From: Oscillospiraceae bacterium
Lineage (GTDB): Bacteria > Bacillota > Clostridia > Christensenellales > QALW01
Direction of reading: 5' to 3'
DNA: 64,000 nucleotides
Assembly: GCA_022009755.1 (NCBI GenBank)
Contig: CP091722.1
Location: 504,001-568,000 of the forward strand
A model generated the notes under the pieces. That model had not been told where the DNA came from, made no database searches, and saw nothing but the letters and a program-made list of their open reading frames with translations. Made by a program: the position numbers and the translations under genes. This document shows, in pieces, positions 18,526 to 27,811 of this stretch. Positions within the stretch are counted from its first letter, which is position 1; the number at the start of each line of letters is the position of its first letter.

Positions 18526-20025
18526 ATGCAGAATAAAAAACGCATGAATATATACAAAAGCCTGATATATGTACTGGTGCTTTCCGTTATTGCCGCAATG
18601 CTTGTTACTCTTTTTTGCGGCTGCACGAAAAAATGCAATGCCATAAGCGAATACCGCATTGAAGCAAAATATGATCCCGAAAGCCGCGCACTTAAAGGAA
18701 CTATGACGCTGAACTATATAAACCGCAGCTCCGAGAATTTAAGCGAACTTATGCTTCTGCTGCCGCCTAATGCGTTTTTGACAAGCGATACAGCGCCTTT
18801 TACACAAAACGATATGGACAAAGCCTATCCCGGAGGCTTTTCGTGCGGCGGAATAAATGTTGAAAATGTACGGATAAACGGAAAAAATACCGAGGCGAGC
18901 TATTGTGAAAACAGGCAAAGAATGCTTATTTCCCTACCGTTTTTATTAAAGCCGTCGGGCAGAATGACGGTAACACTGGAGTTTGACAGCATAATACCTC
19001 AGGCAAACGGGCGCTACGGAGCATGGGACGGCCGGGTCAATTTAGGAAATTGGTATCCGACGGCGGCGGTATATAAAGACGGCGGCTGGATATATACGGA
19101 TTATACCTCGATAGGAGATCCGTTTTTTACGGAAAACTCAAACTATGATATTACACTCACACTTCCTTCCCGCTATGAAGCGGCTGCCTCGGCACCGGGG
19201 GAAAAAACGGAAGATGGTTCTGAGGCAAGCTGGCACTTTTACGGCGATTCAATGCGGGATTTTGCCCTCGTGCTGTATGACAGCTGTAAGAAAATATCCA
19301 AAACAGAAGGCGATGTAACGGTAAATTGCTACTATACCGACTCCGATGATGCCGCCGATGCGGCAATTAAATGTGCATGCGATGCAATCCGGCTTTTCGG
19401 CGACCTTTTCGGAAAATATCCCTACAAAGAGTTGAGTATAGCGCAAACAAACTTTTTTATAGGCGGAATGGAATATTCCGGTCTGGTAATGATAGACGAT
19501 TCGTATTTTATAAGCGGAAATGTTCATCCGCTTGAGAATGTAACCGTGCACGAAACCGCTCATCAATGGTGGTACGGCGGTGCGGGGAATGATCAGATAA
19601 ACGAGGCCTGGATAGACGAAGGCCTGGCCACATACTGCACAATGCTATACTATGAAAAATACAAGGAGCCAGAGGATTTTCGGATGTATTATAAATACTA
19701 TATTACAAACGGGTATCGCTTCAGCCGAGAACGCGCAGAGGAAAGCGGCAATTACAGCCCGCTAATGAACAGGCCGCTTTCGGAATTTGAAAATGCCGTT
19801 GTATATAATATGCTTTGCTATGAAAAATCCGCAATGATGTTTCAGACAATACGCGAGCTTATAGGCGACGATGCATTCTTTTCGGGCCTTGGGAAACTAT
19901 ATGTGGAGGCAGAGAGAGAAACAGTAACGGCGGAAAAGGTAAAAAGCACCTTCGCGCGCGAAACAACAAAGCCGATCGCAGAGGTTATTGACGGCTGGCT
20001 TGCCGGTAATGTATACCTTCCGTAA
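18526..20025 (+). CDS. M1-family metallopeptidase lipoprotein
   Basis: A zinc-dependent M1 (gluzincin) peptidase of about 499 residues, exported and probably lipid-anchored: the N-terminus has a hydrophobic helix ending LFCGC. The catalytic motif is HETAHQWW at about residue 342, with the third ligand Glu in DEGLATY 18 residues after the second His, which is the exact M1 spacing; FIGGMEYSGLVM fits the GxMEN-like substrate motif. The start at 18526 was preferred over an ATG six bases earlier because AGAAAGG is then about seven bases upstream. It is shorter than classical aminopeptidase N, as in other bacterial surface M1 proteins. Peptide substrates unknown. Confidence 0.9.
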   Translation: MQNKKRMNIYKSLIYVLVLSVIAAMLVTLFCGCTKKCNAISEYRIEAKYDPESRALKGTMTLNYINRSSENLSELMLLLPPNAFLTSDTAPFTQNDMDKAYPGGFSCGGINVENVRINGKNTEASYCENRQRMLISLPFLLKPSGRMTVTLEFDSIIPQANGRYGAWDGRVNLGNWYPTAAVYKDGGWIYTDYTSIGDPFFTENSNYDITLTLPSRYEAAASAPGEKTEDGSEASWHFYGDSMRDFALVLYDSCKKISKTEGDVTVNCYYTDSDDAADAAIKCACDAIRLFGDLFGKYPYKELSIAQTNFFIGGMEYSGLVMIDDSYFISGNVHPLENVTVHETAHQWWYGGAGNDQINEAWIDEGLATYCTMLYYEKYKEPEDFRMYYKYYITNGYRFSRERAEESGNYSPLMNRPLSEFENAVVYNMLCYEKSAMMFQTIRELIGDDAFFSGLGKLYVEAERETVTAEKVKSTFARETTKPIAEVIDGWLAGNVYLP

Positions 20026-20050
20026 ATACGGCAAAAGGCGCGCCGCAAAG

Positions 20051-20082
20051 CATAAAACCACCGCTAATTCGGTGGTTTTATG
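20051..20082. terminator. Bidirectional terminator after the M1 peptidase
   Basis: A 13-base-pair stem (CATAAAACCACCG and its complement) with a six-base loop and A/T tracts on both sides. It sits between the peptidase stop and the oppositely oriented HTH locus and can serve both. Confidence 0.8.
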
Positions 20083-20133
20083 CGTATTGGTTAATGAAAT
20101 GAAAGCACCGGCTTAATTTTTTTACTGCATAGG

Positions 20134-20253
20134 CTAATACTTTACGAAGCCTAAATCCGGATGTAAAATATCAAATACCAGAACGAACAGAAGAAACAGC
20201 ATAATGCCTACAAGGCACCAAAACAGTCGTGAAATCCATTCGTCCTTCTTTTT
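20134..20253 (-). pseudogene. In-frame membrane-helix segment after the HTH gene stop codon
   Basis: Directly after the TAA of the HTH gene the same frame stays open for about 39 codons, beginning KKKDEWISRLFW, then a strongly hydrophobic stretch, and ending GFVKY before TAG. It has no start codon or ribosome site near its beginning. Many Clostridia HTH proteins end in a C-terminal membrane helix of this kind, so this looks like the tail of the same protein cut off by a stop, or by two compensating homopolymer errors in the T7 and A7 runs just before it. Confidence 0.55.
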
Positions 20254-20661
20254 TTAATGCGTTATTATAAAAAAACTTAATATATCTTCATAATATTTTT
20301 CGCGTGACGAATTACCCGCACGATTTTCATCGTCCGCGGAAACATTGCGCTCATCATCCGAAGCATTGCCTTTTTCCGCTGCTTCAGCGAGCATTTCCGT
20401 TCTGCACTCCGCTGCGGACAGCAAACCGTCATTGTCGTCTGCGGCTTGTGCATTACCTGTCTCCGTGCCGTCCTCATTAAAGAAGTCGGCGGCGGAACCG
20501 CCCATCGCACGCGCCATTGCTATAACAGTGGCAATTGTAGGATTGGGCGTTTTACCGGAAAAAATCCTTGCAACGGTGCTTTCCGGAATATTGCTCTTTT
20601 CCGCAATCTGCTGATTTGTCATGTGTGATTTTTCTTTCATTTGCCTTAGCTTTTCTATCAT
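20254..20661 (-). CDS. HTH transcriptional regulator (XRE type)
   Basis: A 135-residue protein with an N-terminal helix-turn-helix (residues 1-62, NQQIAEKSNIPESTVARIFSG) and a long acidic, low-complexity linker (DDNDGLLSAAE...DDERNVSADDENRAG). The ATG at 20661 was chosen because GAGGTGG lies about seven bases upstream; an in-frame extension reaching 20850 has no ribosome site. The coding frame continues into a membrane helix after the stop codon (see the next segment), so the full protein may be a membrane-tethered regulator. Target unknown. Confidence 0.8.
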   Translation of the reverse strand: MIEKLRQMKEKSHMTNQQIAEKSNIPESTVARIFSGKTPNPTIATVIAMARAMGGSAADFFNEDGTETGNAQAADDNDGLLSAAECRTEMLAEAAEKGNASDDERNVSADDENRAGNSSREKYYEDILSFFIITH

Positions 20662-21225
20662 GATATTCCACCTCTTTGACAAGTATTCCAACTGCATTTT
20701 GTCCCACAGCGGTTCCGGATTCCTGCTATTGAGCATTATTGCAAAGCGCCCCTGAGAAAAATTTATTAAAATGCAAATTCGGTTCATTAAAAAGTACATA
20801 AACGATAGTATTTGCATGAAAAAAATGCATATTTGATTTTCCGGATGCAAAGTTGACAGCCTCTTTTACAAAGCTGCGTATTGTTTTTCTATCGCCTGCA
20901 TGATAATATAAAGTTGCCGGAACCGAAAGCGCAAGACAAAATCACAGCATTCCAATAAGAAAAAAATGTAATGAAATCACTTGTTTATAATACTCTTATT
21001 GGCAATGATTGTCAACGATTTTATCTTTTGCTTTGCACGCTAAATCAAATTGTCGGAGGATAAAGCAGAAAATAAAAATCTCAGCATACGCAAACGACAA
21101 TCGTCAGAACACGGAAACAATCGGCGCTGCAGCATAAATCCGCAGCTATTGCTGAGGCTGCGATATAATATTTAATGCGGCAAATGACATTCAATGAAAA
21201 ATAATGTTAAGGAAGGGTGAGCAAA
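20662..21225. other. Regulatory intergenic region with two inverted repeats
   Basis: About 560 bases between the divergent HTH and DUF6514-like genes. It contains an ATGCAAAT / ATTTGCAT inverted repeat (around 20771-20818) upstream of the HTH gene, and a CCAATAAG / CTTATTGG repeat (20951 to about 21001) that encloses a TATAAT. A second TATAAT lies near 21170. No gene or structured RNA was recognised. Confidence 0.45.
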
Positions 21226-21450
21226 ATGAAATTTACATACTGCATGAGATGCGACACTGTATGCGATGAGGAAAAGAATGTATGCACTGTTTACGGAATT
21301 GATGCTATACGCTCTGACGGAAAGGTGCTTTCAAGCTATTCCGATGTTTTCTTTGACAGACAGCAGGCCGAATGTTTTGTGAACATGTGCAATGAAGGCA
21401 AGCTGGCATTGATACATTTATCCAGTGTAATTGAAGACGCGCTTGCATAA
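21226..21450 (+). CDS. DUF6514-like small protein
   Basis: A 74-residue cytoplasmic protein. The order YGIDAI, a DVF-x-D segment, then CNEGKLALIHLSSVIEDAL matches the pattern I associate with the Clostridia DUF6514 family. The ATG at 21226 is preferred over a GTG at 21217, because GGAAGG lies about nine bases before the ATG but abuts the GTG. Two cysteines (CMRCDTVCDEE) near the N-terminus could bind metal. Function unknown. Confidence 0.7.
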   Translation: MKFTYCMRCDTVCDEEKNVCTVYGIDAIRSDGKVLSSYSDVFFDRQQAECFVNMCNEGKLALIHLSSVIEDALA

Positions 21451-21541
21451 AAAGAAGCATGCGGCATGACCGGGCCCTTGCACTGCCCAGCGCAAAATTA
21501 CCATACCGCCGTTTTGTCCGCACATGCAGGATGCGGTGTGA

Positions 21542-21634
21542 ATGAAAAGTTTTGAGGAAAATATTTTCGTTTTTGAAAACGGCGGCTCCAAGATGCGCTT
21601 TGCATTACTGCTTTTTGATGTGAAATGCGAATAA
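21542..21634 (+). CDS. Possible 30-residue peptide
   Basis: A short open frame starting MKSFEENIFVFENGG that ends at the edge of the following terminator stem. No clear ribosome site is present. It may be chance or a gene remnant between the DUF6514-like gene and the terminator. Confidence 0.15.
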   Translation: MKSFEENIFVFENGGSKMRFALLLFDVKCE

Positions 21635-21669
21635 ATACCGTACTTTTTACAGCGGTACGGTATTTATTC
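21629..21669. terminator. Long bidirectional terminator
   Basis: Two perfect 15-base arms (GAATAAATACCGTAC and its complement) with an 11-base loop lie between the plus-strand DUF6514-like gene and the 3' end of the minus-strand glycosidase, so it can terminate both. Confidence 0.75.
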
Positions 21670-21703
21670 GTTCATAACCGAAAGCTGAGGCAGCAAATAA
21701 ATA

Positions 21704-23622
21704 TCAGGCCTGCAGAATTTTGTGATAGTAGTAAACCGGCATGGCGCTCCATCCGTGACAAAGACTGCCCGCATTGCCGAAGGCGCTTGCCCCTTCAATA
21801 GTTTCCCATACTGTTGTTGCGCCGGCATCAAGCATTTTCCGGTAATCGCGTCTTATATCTTCAAGCACATAGTCCTTCCATCTTGAAAAATCCGTCATAA
21901 GCAAAGCATCGTACTTAAAGCATTTCATGCTTAAGGAAGCCTCTGTAAAGCATCCGTCTGCAAGCATTTCGCAAAGCTCTGCCGGATTTTCGGCAATTCC
22001 CGCTATAATTGCAAGCGAATTGCCCAAGCCCGTAAATTCGCCGCCGCCCGCGGTAAGCGAATATGCTTTTTTATCGGCATTATAAAAGGCATATGCGGTA
22101 TTTTTACGGCTTTCCGATAAAAGGGCTTCATATTCAAAAGGAACCGATATTCTTTTGCATATCTTGTTTAGGCTATCAAGGGCCATGATAAACAGACAAT
22201 TGACGATAAGATCGGGTTCCTTTTTCTCCGTACCGAAAAGATTGCCTTCCAGATACGAAGACCAATCATAAAAATTCCACTGATCACTTTCCGAAAACCG
22301 GCATACAAGCCCGTTATGCCGATTATGAATAAACGCCTTCAGGATGGAAAGCAGCCTTGGAAAAACTTCTTGCACAAACGCAGCATCGCCGGTGTGCGCA
22401 AGATATTCACCGATGGCTATAACATAGTGCAGGGAAAATGACGGGATTGCCAAATTCACTCCGCAAGGCGCGCAAATGGGCAGCAGGCCGTCCTGCCTTA
22501 TATCCTCCGAAAGCAATTGCAGACCGGCCCGCGCGTATTGAGCGTTGCCGTTTTCAAATGCATAGTATCCGCAAAGCATTTGATTGCGCGAATCAAATGC
22601 GTACAGACATTGCTCGCGCCATGGAGTATCAACATAGTGTTCCATCATGGAACACTGCAGTGTTTTTACACAAACATCATAAATACGGCGGTCTTTGTCG
22701 CATTTCAAAGAAAACGGCAATACATTTACGGGATATACCTGCGGAATCAAGCCGAGATAGCGCAGCTTTATCTCCTGCTCTGAGTATAATTCAAGATATC
22801 GGCAGCCCAGCCTGAGCATATAATTTGTATAGCAGTTATTCCCCGTTTTGGCTATATACTCATAGCTGAAATCCCTGTCGCCTATAATGCGCCGAACATG
22901 ACCTTCCTGAATATCCTCGCCCCAACAGACCGTGATTTTTTGTTCTGCCGGGGACACAAATTCCATAGTAGGCAAGCCCACCGTTTCTTCGCCCAGATCA
23001 ACAAGATAATAATTTTTTTCTCATTTTTTTCAGTATTTTTTTGCCGGCTTTTCTGGCGCACAGCTGCAGCTTTTTTTGTAGGGCGCGGATAAAATGTACA
23101 GGTTTTGTTGACAGTTACAGACGGATTTATTGAATCAAAGCCTTTTTCGCGCCAGTTATCCTCCTTTGATGCATTGTACAAAAAGCTGAAGCCCATCTGA
23201 TTTGTAATTCTTTTGCACAGCCCGCTTTTATACGCCCTGCTTTGCCTGCAATGCACCCGTTCATCGCTTGCAAGCAGGACCTGTTCATTGCGGCATATTT
23301 CAAAAATCAAGCCGGCCTGCGCCGTCTTGTAGCGTTGAAAATCGTTGCCGTAATGCCATACAAGAATGGCAATTGCATTTTTTCCTTTTTGCAGATAGCG
23401 GCTTATATCAATTTCATCATATATTTTATAATGCTCAAAATCTCCGTATTGATTACTTCCCGCAGCAGATCCGTTTATAAACAGAGTATAATCTCCGTCA
23501 CAGGAAATACGGCACACGGCGTTTTCTTTTTCGGAATTAAATACGGCAAAGAATTCTCCGTATTCATCCCTGCTTTTCTCGTTATGAAGCCATATCCACT
23601 TGGCACCTTCAAATACTTGCAT
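21704..23622 (-). CDS. GH78-like alpha-L-rhamnosidase family glycosidase, frameshifted as sequenced
   Basis: A cytoplasmic (no signal peptide) glycosidase of about 638 residues. The N-terminal half is a beta-sandwich (GAKWIWLHNEKSRDEYGEFF, then SCDGDYTLFINGSAAGSNQYGD); the C-terminal half is an (alpha/alpha)6 barrel with DTPWREQCLYAFDSRNQMLCGYYAF and a later GASAFGNAGSLCHGWSA. This architecture fits GH78 and relatives. The frames join across seven T at 23013-23019, where eight would give YYLVDLGEETVGLP. The start at 23622 follows GAGGTG. The MFS transporter is divergent from it about 300 bases away, so the two may handle one oligosaccharide or glycoside; the sugar is inferred only from the family. 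Confidence 0.8.
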
Positions 23623-23929
23623 AATAAAACACCTCATATAGCTATTCCGCTAAAATCATCTGCATTTACAGACACGGCTTTATAAGCTACTGCCCGAATT
23701 TATATAAACGGGCGATTTAATTATACCATACATGCAATACCGAATTCAATACAGAATTATCGTCATTATGCTGCGCAATACGGGCATACAAACAGATTTA
23801 TGCTCTGTTTATAAAATACGATTGCTTTTGTACGGCGGTTATGATATTATTTCAGAATAAAAATACTATTCAGCAGTTATATGTGATTCATTTAAGCAAG
23901 TGCCAATAAAAAGCCTGACGGAGCGTAAA

Positions 23930-25110
23930 ATGCAAAACAAATACAGCAAAACAATTACTGCCTGCTTTATCGGATATATTGTACAGGCGATCGTAAATGT
24001 CTTTGTGCCGTTATTATTTATTAACTTTCAAACCGCTTATAATATTCCCATTGAAAAGATTACGCTTCTTATAACCATTAACTTCTTCATACAGCTGATT
24101 ACCGACACCGCCGCCGCATGGATTGTGGACAAAATCGGTTACAGAATATGTACCGTAAGCGCTCATATATCCGCAGCAGCCGGGTTGCTCCTGCTTTCCT
24201 TTCTGCCGCAGCACTTGGAAGACCCTTATATGGGATTAGTCATTTCCGTAGTGCTTTATGCCGTCGGCGGCGGACTGATTGAAGTTGTGATAAGCCCGAT
24301 TGTTGAAGCCTGCCCCGGTGAGCATAAGGATAAAACCATGAGTCTGCTGCATTCATTTTACTGTTGGGGCAGCGTAGGCGTAATACTGATTTCGGCGTTG
24401 TTTTTCTTTGTGTTCGGAATAGATAACTGGCGCGTTTTATCAATCCTTTGGGCTGTGCTGCCGCTTGCAAATGCAATAGTATTCAGCATAGTTCCGCTTC
24501 CGTCCGATAAATCAAAGCATCATGCCGCAAATATAGTACAATTGATAAAAAACAAATATTTTTGGCTGTTTTTTGCGGTTATATTCTGCGCCGGCGCCAG
24601 TGAATCGGCAATAGCGCAATGGGCTTCCGTTTTTGCCGAAAGCAGCCTTAAAGTATCAAAAAAACAATCGGCGATATTGTCGGTCCGGCTTTGTTTGCCG
24701 CATCAATGGGACTTTGCCGTCTGCTTTACGGAAAAGCCAGCGATAAAATCAATCTTGAAAAAGCAATGACGGCTTCGGGGATTCTTTGTACCGTATTTTA
24801 TTTGATAATTGCTTTAGTACCTTATCCCCCGCTTGCCCTTACAGGCATGGCTCTGTGCGGCTTTTCCGTGGGATTGATGTGGCCGGGCACATACAGCTGT
24901 GCGGCAGCTGCGATAAAAGACGGCGGCAACGCAATGTTTGCACTTCTGGCCTTGGGCGGGGATCTTGGCTGTGTCGGCGGACCTGCCGTTGTAGGCTTTG
25001 TATCCGGGTGTTTTAACGGCAATATGCAGCCGGGAATACTTTTAGCTGCCGTATTTCCCGCTTGCCTTACTGCCGCCCTTCTGTTAGGCCGCAAATCGTT
25101 TCATAAATAA
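23930..25110 (+). CDS. Major facilitator superfamily transporter, frameshifted as sequenced
   Basis: A twelve-helix inner-membrane transporter of about 393 residues. The A-motif-like loop DKIGYRICTVSA follows helix 2 and a second one (GKASDKINLEKA) follows the centre, as in sugar-type MFS proteins of the FucP/NagP sort. The frame breaks in seven A at 24658-24664; eight restore SLKVSKTIGDIVGPALFAASMG. The start at 23930 has GGAG six bases upstream; an upstream GTG at 23900 lacks support. Divergent from the GH78-like gene, which suggests uptake of its substrate. Confidence 0.82.
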
Positions 25111-25216
25111 TAATCAGGCGCCTGTTTATTGCACTCAGCCACTTCCCCATTCATTTTTTGATGATTTGAGTTTTTATTGACAAAACGGATATTTAAGCAT
25201 ATAATTTGTTTGTTTT

Positions 25217-25300
25217 GCGGATGTGGCGGAATTGGCAGACGCACCAGATTTAGGTTCTGGCGGTACCCCCGTGCAGGTTCGATTCCTGTCATCCGCACCA
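25217..25300 (+). tRNA. tRNA-Leu (anticodon TAG)
   Basis: An 84-base tRNA with a GCGGATG/CATCCGC acceptor stem, encoded CCA at 25298-25300, a T loop GTTCGATTC and an anticodon stem CCAGA/TCTGG with loop TTTAGGT, giving anticodon TAG. The variable arm is long, as required for leucine. The IS200 element lies directly downstream. Confidence 0.95.
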
Positions 25301-25303
25301 TAT

Positions 25304-25345
25304 TGAGTGTTCATAACGGATTTGAGTTATGAACACTCATTTTTT
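25304..25345 (+). terminator. Terminator of the tRNA-Leu gene
   Basis: Two 14-base arms (TGAGTGTTCATAAC and complement) with an eight-base loop, followed by a run of six T. It starts four bases after the tRNA CCA end. Confidence 0.85.
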
Positions 25346-25411
25346 GTATACCGAAAACCCCGCCATAGTGGCGGGGTTCAAAAAAGGTTAACCGATGAAC
25401 AAGAGAAAAAA

Positions 25412-25470
25412 CTCCGATTGTGTTAAAATAGAAGGGACCTGCCAGTCGCCAAAATAAAACACAATCGGAG
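25412..25470 (+). promoter_or_regulatory. Stem-loop that can sequester the IS200 transposase ribosome site
   Basis: CTCCGATTGTGTT at 25412-25424 is perfectly complementary to AACACAATCGGAG at 25458-25470. The right arm overlaps the GGAGG that serves the transposase ATG at 25480. Hairpins hiding the ribosome site are known in IS200 elements, where they block translation from read-through transcripts; the role here is inferred. Confidence 0.7.
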
Positions 25471-25479
25471 GACATTAAA

Positions 25480-25949
25480 ATGCAAGAACAAAATAACATC
25501 AGTAAAAGTTTAGCACATACGCGGTGGAATTGCAAGTATCATATAGTATTTGCGCCCAAATATCGTAGAAAAGTATTCTACGAAGAGAAACGAGCGGAGA
25601 TAAGAGAAATATTAAGGCAGTTATGTGAGTGGAAAGGCGTAGAGATTATAGAAGGAGAAGTGTGTCCCGACCACATACATATGTTGGTGAGTATACCTCC
25701 CAAAATGAGCGTTTCGGGATTTATGGGGTACTTAAAAGGGAAAGCAGTCTGCAAATATTTCAAAAATGGGGTAACATGAAATTTGCATACCGAAATCGCG
25801 AATTTTGGTGCAAAGGATACTATGTGGATACGGTGGGAAAAAACACGAAGGCAATAAAAGAGTACATAGAGAACCAGCTGAAAGCGGACAGAGAAAGTGA
25901 TCAGATGAGACTGTTTGATCCAAGAGACCCGTTTACGGGTAGCAAGTAA
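25480..25949 (+). CDS. tnpA: IS200-type transposase TnpA (HUH tyrosine), frameshifted as sequenced
   Basis: Single-strand DNA transposase of about 156 residues. It has the HUH metal motif in CPDHIHMLVSIPP and the tyrosine region WCKGYYVDTVGKN with the usual C-terminus ending near DPFTG. The frame breaks at three A (25741-25743), where four give LKGKSSLQIFQKWGN. Without repair the product would lack the catalytic tyrosine, so the copy is either inactive or affected by the same consensus error as its neighbours. Confidence 0.9.
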
Positions 25950-26169
25950 TAATATGCATGACTGGCAGGTCAATAAATAGCGCACTTGTGCGCAGCCAGC
26001 AAAGGATAGGGCTATGCCCGAAAATGAAAAACCACCCGCTATGCGGGTGGATATTTATTATATACCAAAACCAACCTCCGTGAATAGTAGTATATAAACA
26101 GACGGTGCGCCAAAATGCGCACCGCCACTAATGCTGTTAATAATTCTGATAACGACAAGAAATAAAGCT

Positions 26170-27419
26170 TTATTTTATTACTATATCTGCGTACAGCGGA
26201 TATTTTTCAGTGATAGACATGACCTCCTGCCGTACCCCGGGGCATGCGGCTTCTCCATTTTTGATTATATCGCATATAAGCTTGGCTACACGCTTAAGAA
26301 CGGCAGCGTCCATCCCTCTTGAGGTTGCAGCAGGTGTGCCCACGCGTATGCCGCTTGTAACAGCCGGCTTTTCCGGATCAAAGGGGATGGCATTTTTGTT
26401 AACCGTAATATTTGCCTTGCCAAGCAGCGTTTCCAGTTCTTTTCCCGTAACACCCGTGCCGCGAAGATCCAAAAGGATAAGATGGTTATCCGTGCCGCCC
26501 GACACCATGTTTATACCGTTTTCAATGAAGCCTTCCTCCATTGCTTTGGCATTTTTCACAATGTCGTGCGCATAGCTGCAAAACGCCGGTTCCAGCGCTT
26601 CCTTGAAGCACACTGCCTTTCCCGCGATAACATGCATGAGGGGACCGCCCTGCGTGCCCGGAAAAACTGCACGGTCAATATCCTTGGCGTATTTTTCGCG
26701 GCAGAGGATCATGCCGCCTCTTGGGCCGCGGAGAGTTTTATGTGTTGTAGTGGTAACGACATCCGCATACGGAATCGGGCTTGGGTGCTCTCCCGCCGCG
26801 ACAAGCCTGCAATATGCGCCATATCAACCATGAGGAGCGCTCCGACTTCGTCACATATCTCACGGAAACGGCGGAAATCAATAACACGCGGATATGCGCT
26901 GGCACCGGCAACAATTATCTTGGGCCGGAACTCGCAGGCCGTTTTGCGCACCTGGTCATAATCGATATATCCGCTTTCGTCCACCCCGTATGAGGCGCTC
27001 TGAAAATACTTGCCCGATATATTTATTTTATAGCCGTGCGTAAGGTGTCCGCCGTGAGCAAGACTCATACCCAGTATTCTGTCTCCCGGCTGCAAAAAAG
27101 CATAGTAAACCGCCATATTGGCCTGAGCTCCGGAATGAGGCTGCACATTTGCATGCTCTGCCCCGAAAAGCTTTTTGGCGCGCTCTATTGCAAGCTCCTC
27201 CACCATATCGACATATTCGCAGCCGCCGTAATATCTTTTCCCGGGATAGCCCTCAGCATATTTGTTTGTAAGATGAGAGCCGACAGCGGCTATAACCGCG
27301 GGAGAAACAAAGTTCTCCGAAGCAATAAGCTCGATATGAGAACGCTGACGCGTGAGTTCCTGTTCCATTGCGATAGCCACTTCGGCATCTGAAGAATAAA
27401 GCTCTTTTAGATCAATCAT
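26170..27419 (-). CDS. glyA: Serine hydroxymethyltransferase, frameshifted as sequenced
   Basis: PLP enzyme interconverting serine and glycine with tetrahydrofolate, about 416 residues. It has IELIASENFVSPAV, the KRYYGG segment, and the PLP lysine region expected in TTTTHKTLRGPRGG, which is only read after frame correction. The break is at 26802, where a single C stands for an expected CC (giving AGLVAAGEHPSPIPYADVV). The ATG at 27419 has GGAGG seven bases upstream. The folate-linked folC lies elsewhere in the window. Confidence 0.95.
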
Positions 27420-27484
27420 TTGAAATCCTCCGAAAATCAGTAAGTAAAAATTGCACGCGGCGTTTTTTTGCCGCGTGCAGAAGA

Positions 27485-27811
27485 TCAACCGATATACCGG
27501 CTGATCATTTCGCTCAATTGGTTCTTGGAACGCGTTCCCACAACGGTCTCCTCTACCCTACCGTTATTAAAAACTATCATGGTGGGCATAGCCTTTATAT
27601 TGTAACGCTGGGTGGAAACATCATTCTGATCGGCATCGATGCGCGCTATTCGCAGCTTGCCGTCATACTCCTGTGCCAGTTCTTCAAGTACCGGGCTGAG
27701 CAGAGAACACTCGTTTACCCACGGCGCAGTGAAATAAGCCAAAACCGGCACTTCGGAATTAAGAACCTTGCTGTTAAAAGCTGCATCATCAACATTAATT
27801 ATTTTGCTCAT
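27485..27811 (-). CDS. Thioredoxin-like protein lacking the CxxC motif
   Basis: A 108-residue thioredoxin-fold protein. The fold signatures are present (PVLAYFTAPW, IARIDADQND, IKAMPTMIVFNNGR with the cis-proline), but the active site reads WVNEC where thioredoxin has WCGPC: the first, nucleophilic cysteine is replaced by Val and only the second Cys is kept. It therefore cannot perform ordinary dithiol exchange. It overlaps the rseC-like gene by 17 bases and precedes glyA. A chaperone, monothiol or adaptor role is possible. Confidence 0.85.
   Translation of the reverse strand: MSKIINVDDAAFNSKVLNSEVPVLAYFTAPWVNECSLLSPVLEELAQEYDGKLRIARIDADQNDVSTQRYNIKAMPTMIVFNNGRVEETVVGTRSKNQLSEMISRYIG

Larger units (their letters stand above)
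25356..26050 (+). mobile_element. IS200/IS605-family insertion sequence (IS200 group)
   Basis: A single small HUH transposase gene is bounded by subterminal hairpins instead of terminal inverted repeats: AACCCCGCCA-TAG-complement at 25356-25378 on the left and CCACCCGC-TAT-complement at 26032-26050 on the right, plus two more small hairpins near 25980-26023. A further 12-base inverted repeat (GACCTGCCAGTC, 25436-25447, and complement at 25960-25971) brackets the gene. Exact ends cannot be fixed by eye because such elements make no target duplication. It is inserted between tRNA-Leu and glyA. Confidence 0.85.
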
